DNA from: JBLIAZ01 sp047632015
GTDB lineage: Bacteria; Bacteroidota; Bacteroidia; Flavobacteriales_C; GCA-002722245
Assembly: GCA_047632015.1 (NCBI GenBank)
Contig: JBLIBC010000011.1
Location: forward strand, 1 to 23,396
Direction: 5' to 3'
Length of the DNA: 23,396 bases
Shown here: one piece after another, positions 15,921 through 23,396 of the stretch
How positions within the stretch are numbered: the first letter of the stretch is position 1
Layout of the letters: every line of letters begins with the position of its first letter
Made by a program: the position numbers and the translations under genes
Notes under the pieces: generated by a model
Seen by the model: only the letters and a program-made list of their open reading frames with translations
What the model was told of the DNA's origin: nothing
The model's database searches: none

Positions 15921-15928
15921 CAAATATA
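15921..15928 (-). promoter_or_regulatory. Possible -7 element of a dnaN promoter
   Basis: On the minus strand this reads TATATTTG, an exact match to the Bacteroidota -7 consensus TAnnTTTG, placed 27 bp before the dnaN start. The nearest upstream TTG is only 14 bp away instead of about 18-21, so the -33 partner is poor. Suggestive only. Confidence 0.3.
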
Positions 15929-16019
15929 GCACAACTCATTTCCAATGCATTTCAGTAATCTATCGTATTTTTCAACATTTTAAGCTGATTATCAACAACT
16001 CGAATAAGTTGATCAAAAA

Positions 16020-18659
16020 TTACTCAAAGCCCAACGACCCTTGTCTCTCACTAGGCTTACCGTTATCGTGCTGACTACCAGCGTCTTCCTTTTCAGGTTC
16101 TTTAAAAGGTATTGGATCCAGCAAGTTGATCATTTTAACTTTGTCCTTTGCTAACCTGTTCCCAATAGCTTTAATACCTTTTATTGAAATCAACTCCTCT
16201 ACATCGTGCTTTTCCGCTGCTTTTTCTTTGCCTTTGACTTTAGAATACACCACTTCAATAACTGGCTTCCAATCTGAACTTACCAATTCCAAGTATGAAT
16301 CATCGTGTTCGGTGATAAACAATACTTTTCTGTCTGTTTCTTCAATTAAAAACCTTTTTATATTGAACTGTTTTTTATCTCCATCCCAATAAACTGTACT
16401 TAGTGGCTTTTTAGGATTGAATTTTTCAAGTAAAATCATATCCTCTTCAAAATGATTAGATAAGGAATAGTTGAACAACTTATAATTTCCAGTCTGATTC
16501 ACGCAAAGTATTTTGTCTTCCCCTTTGAATTCGCCTAAAAACTGACCTCTCTCTTCAGTATTTAACCTACGTACTGTATCATCAAACCAAATTTTTCGTG
16601 GAGCCAAAGTACTTACACCCTCCTCCTTTAAAATAATTTTTTTAACCGGATATTTTGACAATATATTTCCCACTGAAGCTCTGCCTTTGATAGCCATTTT
16701 TTTGAAATCAAAATCAAAACCATACTTCCTAATTCCAGGAACGGGTTTTAATTGAACATTTACAATTTCAGCTTCACCGTTAGGATTCATAGTGAAATAC
16801 AACAACTTAGACCCAGGCGTTCCTTTTGTAATTGGATATTCTTTATCCCTGGTAATAGACACCACGTTAAAGCGTTTCACCATCACCGATCCTTTTTTTC
16901 CATCCTGATAAACTGCGTTATAAATAGTTCGCTTATCACCTTTTTTCCAAACGCTTACATGCACAATGTCCTTTCCGAAAAATGCTTTGGCAGACACTTT
17001 ACTTATCGTCATGTTACCATCTCTTGTAAATACGATAACAGAATCTATATCAGAACAATCGGCAATGAATTCATCCTTCTTAAGCCCAACCCCCACAAAA
17101 CCTTCTTCCCTGTTCACATAAAGTTTACTGTTTGCTACAACTACTTTAGAAGCAACAATGTTTTCAAAAATCCTTATTTCAGTTTTCCTTTCTTTCCCTT
17201 TCCCGTACTTCTTTTTTAAGTTTTTATAGTAATCAACAGTGTAATCAACAATGTTTGCAAGGTTGTTTTTCACAACCTTTATTTCATTTTCAACTTTTTG
17301 AATCGCTTCGTCAGCTTTAAAACTATCAAATTTTGAAATTCTCTTAATTTTAATTTCTGTTAACCTGATTATATCATCTCTGGTTACCTCCCTGAAAAAT
17401 GTTTTTTTGAATGGATCTAGACCTTTATCAATGGCTTCAATCACAGCTTCCCAAGTTTCACACTCCTCAATGTCCCGATAAATTCGATTTTCAATGAATA
17501 TTTTTTCTAGTGAATTAAAATGCCATGACTCATTTAATTCATCTAGCCTGATTTCCAGCTCTCTCGTTAATATATTTTGAGTATTCTCGGTAGCTTGTTT
17601 TAGTATTTTTGAAACGCCTATAAACTTGGGTGTTTCATCTTCAATGATCCCTGAATTAGGTGAAATGCTTGTCTCACAATCTGTGAAAGCGTACAAAGCA
17701 TCAATCATTTTGTCTGGAGAAATGTTTGGAGCTAAATGCACAATAATTTCAACTTCAGCAGAAGTGTTATCCTCGACTTTTTTAACTTTTATTTTTCCCT
17801 TATCGTTTGCTCTTAATATACTGTCAATGATGGACCCAGTGGTACAACCAAAAGGTATTTCCTTAATGACTAATGTCTTTTTATCCTCCTTGATAATTCT
17901 TGCTCTGCACCTGATTTTACCTCCTCTCAATCCATCGTTGTAGTTGCTTACATCAATCATTCCAGCGGTGTGGAAATCTGGAAATATCTCTGTATTTCTA
18001 CCACGTAATCGGGCTACCGAGGCATCAATTAGCTCATTGAAATTGTGAGGTAATATTTTACATGCTAACCCCACCGCAATACCTTCAACACCTTGAGCTA
18101 ATAGTAAAGGAAATTTTACAGGAAGCGTGTCAGGTTCTTTGTTTCTGCCGTCATACGAATCCCTCCATTTTGTAGTTTTCGGATTAAATACTACTTCTAA
18201 GGCAAACTTGGTTAACCTCGCTTCAATGTACCTACTTGCAGCTGCTCTGTCTCCTGTAAGCACATTTCCCCAGTTACCTTGCATGTCAATCAGCAAGTCT
18301 TTTTGACCAATATGAACCAAAGCATCAGCGATACTCATGTCCCCATGCGGATGGTATTTCATGGTGTTACCCACAATATTAGCTACTTTGTTATAACGAC
18401 CGTCCTCCAACTCTTTCATCGAGTGTAAGATTCGTCTTTGAACTGGTTTAAAACCATCATTCAAATGTGGCACAGCTCTTTCGAGTATAACATACGAAGC
18501 ATAGTCAAGAAACCAATCTTGATAAAAGCCAGAAATAAGTTTGGTGTCACCTAGTTCATCAACAGGCACATCTCCGTCCTCACCGGTTTCCAAATCACCT
18601 TCGTGCATTGGATCGTCTGATTCGTTTTGCCCTTCGTCTTTCTTATTATCTTCGCCCAT
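16020..18659 (-). CDS. parC: DNA topoisomerase IV subunit A
   Basis: The DNA-cleaving subunit of topoisomerase IV, which unlinks daughter chromosomes. The 879-residue protein has an acidic N-terminal extension (16 Asp/Glu in residues 1-40), then the cleavage domain from about 42: VQRRILHSM (73-81), HPHGDMSIAD (103-112), and the catalytic tyrosine Tyr144 in ASRYIEARL. A coiled-coil-like stretch lies near 440-480, and a beta-pinwheel domain follows. The GyrA-box (QRRGGKG type) is absent, which favours ParC over GyrA, as does its partner. At the position of the quinolone-contact serine (GyrA Ser83) this protein has Met108. It begins 9 bp after parE. Bacteroidota members of this length are often annotated only as gyrase/topoisomerase IV subunit A. 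Confidence 0.93.
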   Translation of the reverse strand: MGEDNKKDEGQNESDDPMHEGDLETGEDGDVPVDELGDTKLISGFYQDWFLDYASYVILERAVPHLNDGFKPVQRRILHSMKELEDGRYNKVANIVGNTMKYHPHGDMSIADALVHIGQKDLLIDMQGNWGNVLTGDRAAASRYIEARLTKFALEVVFNPKTTKWRDSYDGRNKEPDTLPVKFPLLLAQGVEGIAVGLACKILPHNFNELIDASVARLRGRNTEIFPDFHTAGMIDVSNYNDGLRGGKIRCRARIIKEDKKTLVIKEIPFGCTTGSIIDSILRANDKGKIKVKKVEDNTSAEVEIIVHLAPNISPDKMIDALYAFTDCETSISPNSGIIEDETPKFIGVSKILKQATENTQNILTRELEIRLDELNESWHFNSLEKIFIENRIYRDIEECETWEAVIEAIDKGLDPFKKTFFREVTRDDIIRLTEIKIKRISKFDSFKADEAIQKVENEIKVVKNNLANIVDYTVDYYKNLKKKYGKGKERKTEIRIFENIVASKVVVANSKLYVNREEGFVGVGLKKDEFIADCSDIDSVIVFTRDGNMTISKVSAKAFFGKDIVHVSVWKKGDKRTIYNAVYQDGKKGSVMVKRFNVVSITRDKEYPITKGTPGSKLLYFTMNPNGEAEIVNVQLKPVPGIRKYGFDFDFKKMAIKGRASVGNILSKYPVKKIILKEEGVSTLAPRKIWFDDTVRRLNTEERGQFLGEFKGEDKILCVNQTGNYKLFNYSLSNHFEEDMILLEKFNPKKPLSTVYWDGDKKQFNIKRFLIEETDRKVLFITEHDDSYLELVSSDWKPVIEVVYSKVKGKEKAAEKHDVEELISIKGIKAIGNRLAKDKVKMINLLDPIPFKEPEKEDAGSQHDNGKPSERQGSLGFE

Positions 18660-18668
18660 GTTAATTTT

Positions 18669-20537
18669 TTAAGCCGCTTTTTCTTTGTCTTTTTTTGCCA
18701 TTAACTCTCCTAGATCCTCTTCCACTTGCAGGTTATCGATGATGAACTTTTGCCTATCAGGAGTGTTTTTACCCATGAAAAAAGACAACATATCGTCTAT
18801 TTTAGCATCTTTCCCTATCACTACTGGATCCAACTTAATTTGATCAGGAGTTATAAATTCTTTGAATTCGTTTGGGGAAATCTCTCCTAACCCTTTAAAC
18901 CTTGTGATTTCAGGATTTTTCCCTAAAGCCTCAATGGCTTGCAAACGTTCCTCTTCTGAATAACAGTACCTTGTTTCTTTTTTATTTCGAACTCTAAACA
19001 AGGGTGTTTGAAGTATAAACATGTGTCCTCGCTGAATAACTTCAGGGAAAAATTGAAGAAAAAAGGTAATCAACAGTAACCGTATATGCATTCCATCCAC
19101 GTCGGCATCTGTAGCAACGACAATTTTTTGATACCGCAAATCGTCTGCCGATTCTTCAATGTTCAAAGCTGCTTGAAGTAAGTTAAACTCTTCATTTTCG
19201 TACACAATCTTCTTTGTCAACCCGTAACAATTTAATGGCTTACCACGCAAACTAAACACGGCTTGTGTCTTAGCGTCCCTGGATTTAGTAATTGATCCAG
19301 ACGCTGAATCTCCCTCCGTGATAAACAGCATCGTATCCTTTGAGTTTTCTTTCCCATCTTGAGCGTGCACCCTACAATCTCGCAACTTTTTATTGTGCAG
19401 GTTTGATTTTTTTTGACGTTCTCTTGCTAATTTTCTAATACCTGACAGCTCTTTCCTTTCCTTTTCGGCATTTTGAATTTTCTTAAGAATTTTCTCAGCA
19501 GTTTCCGGATTTTTATGAAGATAATTATCAAGTTTTGTTTTCAAGAAATCACCAACAAAGGCCTTCATTGACATCCCTTCAGGTTCAATTTCATTTGAAC
19601 CTAGCTTTGTTTTTGTTTGTGATTCAAAAATAGGTTCAATCACTTTAACAGAAACAGCTGCTACTATACTTTGCCTCACATCTTGGGCGTCAAAGTTCTT
19701 GTTAAAAAATTCTCGAATAGTTTTTACAACCCCTTCTCTAAAAGCTCCTTGATGCGTTCCTCCTTGAGTGGTGTGCTGTCCATTGACAAAAGAGTAATAT
19801 TCCTCTCCATATTTTTTAGCATGAGTAATAGCCACTTCAATATCCTCCCCTATTATATGGATGGTTGGATAAAGAGCTTCGGCACTTAAATTTGACTCAA
19901 GTAAATCCTTAAGGCCATTCTCAGATTGAAATTTTTCCCCATTAAAATAAATTGTTAGCCCAGGGTTCAAATACACATAATTCCACAACATGTTTTCCAC
20001 ATGTTGGTTCCTGTATTGATATTTTTTGAATATTGCCTCGTCAGGTACAAAGGTCATTTTAGTTCCCTTTCGCCTGCTGGATTCTATTATTTCTTCATCA
20101 TCCTTTACTTCACCGTTTTCAAACAGCACATATTTTTGTTTCCCATCCCTAACGGAGGTCACTTCAAAAGTGGTAGACAAAGCATTAACTGCTTTTGTAC
20201 CTACTCCGTTTAATCCAACCGTTTTTTTGAACGCTCTTGAATCGTATTTACCTCCTGTATTTATTTTAGAAACACAATCAATTACTTTCCCTAGTGGAAT
20301 ACCCCTTCCATAATCACGAACGGTCACTCTTTTATCTCTAATCTTTACTTCAATCACTTTTCCATTCCCCATCACAAATTCATCAATGGAATTATCAATG
20401 ACTTCTTTCAATAAAATATAAATTCCATCGTCAGGTTGTGAACCGTCTCCTAATTTTCCAATATACATCCCTGGACGCAACCTAATGTGCTCTTTCCAAT
20501 CCAGTGAACGAATATTATCTTCCGTATACTCCGCCAT
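18669..20537 (-). CDS. parE: DNA topoisomerase IV subunit B
   Basis: The ATPase subunit of topoisomerase IV. The 622-residue protein has the GHKL ATP site (KEVIDNSIDEF at 44-54, DYGRGIP at 75-81, GLNGVGTKAVNAL at 108-120), the QTKTKLG transducer motif (307-313), and the TOPRIM metal site (EGDSASG at 408-414, DADVDG at 477-482). It ends shortly after GLGEISPNEF, with no large insert. The 622 length and the HIRLRPGMYIGKLGDGSQPDDGIY start (17-40) are the ParE form seen in Bacteroidota rather than the longer GyrB. parC follows after 9 bp, so the two are co-transcribed. rsmA runs divergently from the 129-bp spacer upstream. Confidence 0.95.
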   Translation of the reverse strand: MAEYTEDNIRSLDWKEHIRLRPGMYIGKLGDGSQPDDGIYILLKEVIDNSIDEFVMGNGKVIEVKIRDKRVTVRDYGRGIPLGKVIDCVSKINTGGKYDSRAFKKTVGLNGVGTKAVNALSTTFEVTSVRDGKQKYVLFENGEVKDDEEIIESSRRKGTKMTFVPDEAIFKKYQYRNQHVENMLWNYVYLNPGLTIYFNGEKFQSENGLKDLLESNLSAEALYPTIHIIGEDIEVAITHAKKYGEEYYSFVNGQHTTQGGTHQGAFREGVVKTIREFFNKNFDAQDVRQSIVAAVSVKVIEPIFESQTKTKLGSNEIEPEGMSMKAFVGDFLKTKLDNYLHKNPETAEKILKKIQNAEKERKELSGIRKLARERQKKSNLHNKKLRDCRVHAQDGKENSKDTMLFITEGDSASGSITKSRDAKTQAVFSLRGKPLNCYGLTKKIVYENEEFNLLQAALNIEESADDLRYQKIVVATDADVDGMHIRLLLITFFLQFFPEVIQRGHMFILQTPLFRVRNKKETRYCYSEEERLQAIEALGKNPEITRFKGLGEISPNEFKEFITPDQIKLDPVVIGKDAKIDDMLSFFMGKNTPDRQKFIIDNLQVEEDLGELMAKKDKEKAA

Positions 20538-20541
20538 AATT

Positions 20542-20562
20542 TATTGAATGAAATATTCAATA
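20542..20562. repeat. Inverted repeat just upstream of the parE start
   Basis: TATTGAAT and ATTCAATA are perfect 8-bp arms around a 5-nt spacer, 5 bp upstream of the parE start codon. It could be an operator, or a hairpin in the parE leader next to the start. Its AT content makes a stable RNA stem unlikely, and chance origin is possible. Confidence 0.35.
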
Positions 20563-20613
20563 GTAAAATTATAAATATAAAAGCCTTGAATACAGCGCTC
20601 CTTCCTTTATTTA

Positions 20614-20630
20614 TCAACAGTTAATGTTGA
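20614..20630. promoter_or_regulatory. Inverted repeat overlapping the rsmA -33 element
   Basis: TCAACA (20614-20619) and TGTTGA (20625-20630) are perfect 6-bp arms with a 5-nt spacer. The right arm contains the TTG proposed as the rsmA -33 element, so a protein bound here would block or contact RNA polymerase. The short arms leave real room for chance. Confidence 0.35.
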
Positions 20631-20655
20631 AAGCCAAAACGTTTAATTACTTTTG
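20627..20655 (+). promoter_or_regulatory. Bacteroidota-type promoter of rsmA
   Basis: TTG at 20627-20629 is followed after 18 bp by TACTTTTG at 20648-20655, an exact match to the -7 consensus TAnnTTTG. The start codon is at 20667, so transcription would begin only a few bases before it and the leader would be very short. This is the best promoter match in the window. Confidence 0.6.
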
Positions 20656-20666
20656 AAATTGTATTC

Positions 20667-21443
20667 ATGGAAAAGGTAAAAGCTAAAAAACATTTAGGAC
20701 AACATTTCTTAAGAGACGAATCAGTCGCTGAAAGAATTGCCATGACATTGAATAGTCCTTCTCGGTATTCCAACATATTAGAGATTGGACCTGGAATGGG
20801 AGTCCTTACAAAATATTTGATAAATAATTTCCCTGAACATACAGTTAAAGCTGTTGAGCTAGACGTGGACTCTGTAAGTTATTTGAATGAGCATTATCCG
20901 AAACTAGAAGTGTTTAGTGAAGATTTTTTAAGAATGGATATCCCATCCTGCTTTGAGAAGCCTTTTGCTTTGATTGGGAACTACCCTTATAACATATCCT
21001 CTCAAATTGTTTTTAAAACAATTGAACACAGGGATTTGATTCCCGAAATGTGCGGTATGTTTCAAAAAGAGGTAGCCAAAAGAATATGCGAGGGTCCAGG
21101 TACTAAAACATACGGTGTGACTAGTGTATTAACACAAGCTTTTTACAAGGCTGAATATTTATTTACGGTGTCTCCAAACGTGTTTAACCCTCCTCCCAAA
21201 GTAAAATCCGGAGTACTCAGGCTAACCCGGCTGGAAAAAGATCCTGCCTGTGATATTCCCATGTTGTTTAAAGTAGTGAAGCAAGGTTTTAATACACGGC
21301 GAAAAACGTTGCGAAATTCCTTAAGGAGTTTATTTACTCCCGAAGCTTTGCAAGACGAAATTTTCAATCTTCGACCAGAAACATTGTCTGTGGAGCAATT
21401 CGTTGATTTAGCTAATTTAGCTTCTAAACAGCAACTTGATTAA
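20667..21443 (+). CDS. rsmA: 16S rRNA (adenine-1518/1519-N6) dimethyltransferase
   Basis: The enzyme dimethylates two adjacent adenines in the 3' terminal hairpin of 16S rRNA, using S-adenosylmethionine, late in 30S assembly. The 258-residue protein has the family start AKKHLGQHFLRDE (6-18), SAM-binding motif I EIGPGMGVLT (39-48), the catalytic NYPYN motif (105-109), and the GVTSVLTQAFY and NVFNPPPKVKSGVLRL segments in the second half. It is also known as KsgA. It is transcribed alone from a promoter shared with the divergent parE side. Its last 20 bases overlap the end of the convergent wbqC-family gene. Identity is secure. Confidence 0.97.
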   Translation: MEKVKAKKHLGQHFLRDESVAERIAMTLNSPSRYSNILEIGPGMGVLTKYLINNFPEHTVKAVELDVDSVSYLNEHYPKLEVFSEDFLRMDIPSCFEKPFALIGNYPYNISSQIVFKTIEHRDLIPEMCGMFQKEVAKRICEGPGTKTYGVTSVLTQAFYKAEYLFTVSPNVFNPPPKVKSGVLRLTRLEKDPACDIPMLFKVVKQGFNTRRKTLRNSLRSLFTPEALQDEIFNLRPETLSVEQFVDLANLASKQQLD

Positions 21444-22050
21444 GTTCAACCGTTTTTAAATATTCAATACTAGATGGTCCTTGGTTAAAAAGCAAATCTA
21501 AAATTGTTAGGTTTTCGTTAAAACCGACGCGATCTTCAAACACTTGTATATATCTTGGATACTTGTTATTATCAGGAGATTTTCTAGAATAATTTGGTCG
21601 GAAATCTGGGATTTCTTGTTTTAAAACAAACTCTTCGGTCATTGTAAATTTAACCTCCATTCCTAATCGTTTCATTATCACCTTAGTCAATTCCAAATTG
21701 AAATCAAACAGGTTGATCTTTGGTTCAAGAAAGAAATTTTCGAAATCTTCTTCGTAGTATTCAAAATAAGGTGAGGAACGATACGCTGTACAAATTGACC
21801 GCCAATGTAATGCTTGCCAACTGCTATCATTTGAAATACCTACCTGATCAATAATTGTTTTGTCACGGCCTTTCCTGAAGGTTGGGACAGACAAAGACAA
21901 CTTCCCAGAAGCACCAACAATATCACAACGATTTCTATACGATTGCTTAATAAAATGTTCGTTTTTTTCAATAAATACCTCCTCATACTGCAACATGTTT
22001 GCATAGTACGATATTGGCCCTAGATATGTTAACGGAAAAATCGCTTTCAC
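21424..22050 (-). CDS. WbqC-like family protein
   Basis: A 208-residue cytoplasmic protein of the WbqC-like family. Members occur near polysaccharide or envelope genes, but their reaction is not firmly known. Visible family landmarks are the N-terminal FPLTYLGPISYYANML, the KQSYRNRCDI segment, LSVPTFRKG, and the ALHWRSICTAYRSSPYFEYYE stretch near the middle (SPYFEYYEDDF-like). I chose the GTG at 22050 because the conserved N-terminus starts there and only one base separates it from the lepB stop. An in-frame ATG at 22128 would add 26 Lys-rich residues and overlap lepB by 77 bases, which I think is wrong. It is probably translated from the lepB transcript. The 3' end overlaps rsmA. Confidence 0.82.
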   Translation of the reverse strand: MKAIFPLTYLGPISYYANMLQYEEVFIEKNEHFIKQSYRNRCDIVGASGKLSLSVPTFRKGRDKTIIDQVGISNDSSWQALHWRSICTAYRSSPYFEYYEEDFENFFLEPKINLFDFNLELTKVIMKRLGMEVKFTMTEEFVLKQEIPDFRPNYSRKSPDNNKYPRYIQVFEDRVGFNENLTILDLLFNQGPSSIEYLKTVELNQVAV

Positions 22051-22051
22051 T

Positions 22052-23396
22052 TTAATCGTCAGTTTTAATTTTAGCTTTTCCTGATTTCTTTTTTTTGTAC
22101 TTGTTGAATCCCCATACTCCTGCACCAATTACTAAAAAGTAAATTAAGTAAGAATTACTCACTCCGTCTTTGCTCACAAAGGAACATAAACGACTCCAGC
22201 GAACTTTATTTACGATGTTACCTAAATTTGCTAAGGAAAATTGCTCGTCAGGGTCTAGTGATAACCAAATAAATACGGCCTTCCCAACCACGTGGTCATC
22301 TGGTACGAATCCCCATGAGCGAGAATCTCCTGAATTGTGGCGATTATCTCCAACCATGAAGTAGTAATCTCTTTGAAAAGCATACTCGGTAACTACTGAA
22401 TCGTTTAACAAACATGGATAACCTCCTTTTGCTAACAAATTAGAATAAGTAGAATGGTTAATCTTTCCATCTTTTAACAAAGTAGTATCATACATTGCTA
22501 TTTTTTCAAGAATCATTTCTTTTTCCTTCTTTAAATCATTTTTAACAAAGTGCTTAAACGCTTTTCTAAATGACTTAAAAATCTTTTTCCTTTCAATTAT
22601 TTTTAATTTATTGGACCTAACAATGTTCTTTCTTTGTTTTCGATCAACATTTGGGTTGTTTGGATCTTTAAGAGCTAAATCCTTTAACACGTTAGATATA
22701 TAGTACTGATCAGACCAATGATTCATTTCCTCAGGAAGGTCCTCAAACACGAAATGATTCTTAATAGGACCCGCAATTGATCCGCTATAAAAATCTTGCA
22801 TGTTAGTTATGTTAAAATGGCTTGGATTTAGGTTGATGTTGTTTTCATATTGTGATAAAAAATGATAGTTTTCAATCAATTGTTCCACGGAAACAAATAC
22901 ATTCCCCTCATAATAATTAATCAAACGACGGTATGTTAAAAAACTTTTGCTATCCAACTTGATGGTTTCTCCCTTTTTTGGGATCCAAATACTACCATAA
23001 TTATCTCGGGTCCATTTGTCCTTATTAGCTTGTAAACCAGTAGGTTTTGTACCAAACTCTGCAGGAAACACCGAGCTACCACCATTCAAATCCGACAAAT
23101 TATCATTCCTTAGCAGGTTAGTTTTGATATCTCCAACAACCCACGGCTCGATTTTTAATAATTTCAATTGTTCTTCGTTTACAAAAATCCTGCATTGCAC
23201 AGTATCTTCATCTTCCACCATTTTAAAACACTGACAATCTTGCTCATTTAAATCGTGTTTTTTAACAAACTTCATGAAGTTTTCCGGAGAATCAGCCTTT
23301 AAATTATACGAAAATTGACCTGTTTCAGCTAGCTCACTTAAAACCCCGTTGATGTGCACGTGACCATCAACCACAGTAAGAGAATCACCGGCAATT
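22052..23396 (-). CDS. lepB: Signal peptidase I (partial, N-terminus off the right edge)
   Basis: The membrane protease that removes signal peptides from exported proteins. The visible part opens at the AGDSL segment of box D (the LPGD-like motif) and VVDGHVHING, so the catalytic Ser and Lys and the first membrane helix lie beyond the edge. Later come DNYGSIWIPKKGETI, YYEGN, and the conserved box E GDNRHNSGDSR followed by WGFVPDDHVVGKAVFIWLSLDP. A C-terminal membrane helix and a basic tail (KYKKKKSGKAK) end the protein. The long middle is typical of Bacteroidota, but the stretch between YYEGN and YAFQRDYYFM is about 170 residues and looks longer than I would expect. An internal GTG at 23374 is not the true start. 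A wbqC-family gene follows after one base. Confidence 0.92.
   Translation of the reverse strand, partial: IAGDSLTVVDGHVHINGVLSELAETGQFSYNLKADSPENFMKFVKKHDLNEQDCQCFKMVEDEDTVQCRIFVNEEQLKLLKIEPWVVGDIKTNLLRNDNLSDLNGGSSVFPAEFGTKPTGLQANKDKWTRDNYGSIWIPKKGETIKLDSKSFLTYRRLINYYEGNVFVSVEQLIENYHFLSQYENNINLNPSHFNITNMQDFYSGSIAGPIKNHFVFEDLPEEMNHWSDQYYISNVLKDLALKDPNNPNVDRKQRKNIVRSNKLKIIERKKIFKSFRKAFKHFVKNDLKKEKEMILEKIAMYDTTLLKDGKINHSTYSNLLAKGGYPCLLNDSVVTEYAFQRDYYFMVGDNRHNSGDSRSWGFVPDDHVVGKAVFIWLSLDPDEQFSLANLGNIVNKVRWSRLCSFVSKDGVSNSYLIYFLVIGAGVWGFNKYKKKKSGKAKIKTDD

Noticed and set aside
15991..16013. Inverted repeat ATCAAC/GTTGAT after the parC stop as a terminator
   Set aside because: The arms are only 6 bp with an 11-nt loop, and there is no T run behind it in the direction of parC transcription. 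Read-through into dnaN is as likely.
16752..17219. A 155-codon open frame on the plus strand opposite parC
   Set aside because: It lies wholly inside the conserved parC gene, and its His-, Phe- and Ile-rich translation looks like an antisense artefact.
16020..20537. The subunit pair as DNA gyrase (gyrA/gyrB)
   Set aside because: The A subunit lacks the GyrA-box motif, the B subunit has the shorter ParE-type length, and the N-terminal motifs fit Bacteroidota topoisomerase IV better.
23372..23374. GTG as the start codon of the signal peptidase gene
   Set aside because: The reading frame stays open to the window edge, and the upstream codons encode the conserved AGDSL segment, so the gene continues beyond the window.
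1..23396. A new multi-gene defence, mobile or biosynthetic system
   Set aside because: Every long coding region except one small secreted protein falls in a known housekeeping or transport family. No transposase, integrase, nuclease-toxin pair, tRNA-linked attachment site or CRISPR-like repeat array was seen.

Overview
The window is AT-rich, codes on both strands and reads as a chromosomal segment of a member of the Bacteroidota, most likely a marine or brackish Flavobacteriales relative. Reasons: a type IX secretion plug (DUF5103) protein, a signal peptidase I with the long Bacteroidota-type middle region, topoisomerase IV subunits of the Bacteroidota type, few Shine-Dalgarno sequences, and a promoter upstream of rsmA that fits the Bacteroidota TTG-N18-TAnnTTTG pattern. 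The pairing of a sodium-pumping NADH dehydrogenase with an NhaD antiporter suggests a sodium-based lifestyle. Nearly everything is housekeeping. I found no mobile element, CRISPR array, tRNA, rRNA or defence cassette, and no clearly new multi-gene system. The items worth a second look are small-scale features.

Left third (1-5721, minus strand): the complete order nqrA-B-C-D-E-F, with nqrF cut by the left edge. It encodes the membrane Na+-NQR complex that oxidises NADH, reduces quinone and exports sodium. Facing away from it (5886-7620, plus) are the T9SS plug-like protein and apaG. The 164-bp divergent spacer holds a perfect 27-bp palindrome.

Middle (7638-12989, minus): nhaD, exbB, exbD, a tonB-like gene and folC are closely spaced and probably co-transcribed. 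NhaD exchanges Na+ and H+, ExbB-ExbD-TonB uses the ion gradient to power outer-membrane transport, and FolC makes folylpolyglutamates. Upstream of nhaD, beyond a clear terminator, is a small secreted protein of unknown function.

Right half: comM/yifB (plus) converges on dnaN (minus) at a shared bidirectional terminator. dnaN lies downstream of the parE-parC operon for topoisomerase IV. From the other side of a 129-bp spacer rsmA runs plus and overlaps the tail of a convergent wbqC-family gene. That gene lies directly behind a signal peptidase I gene that is cut by the right edge.

Gene-free stretches: no gap exceeds about 240 bp. The larger ones are 5722-5885 (palindrome and weak promoter), 12324-12554 (terminator and a short palindrome), 12990-13161 (TTA repeat), 15894-16019 (possible dnaN -7 element) and 20538-20666 (rsmA promoter and two inverted repeats).
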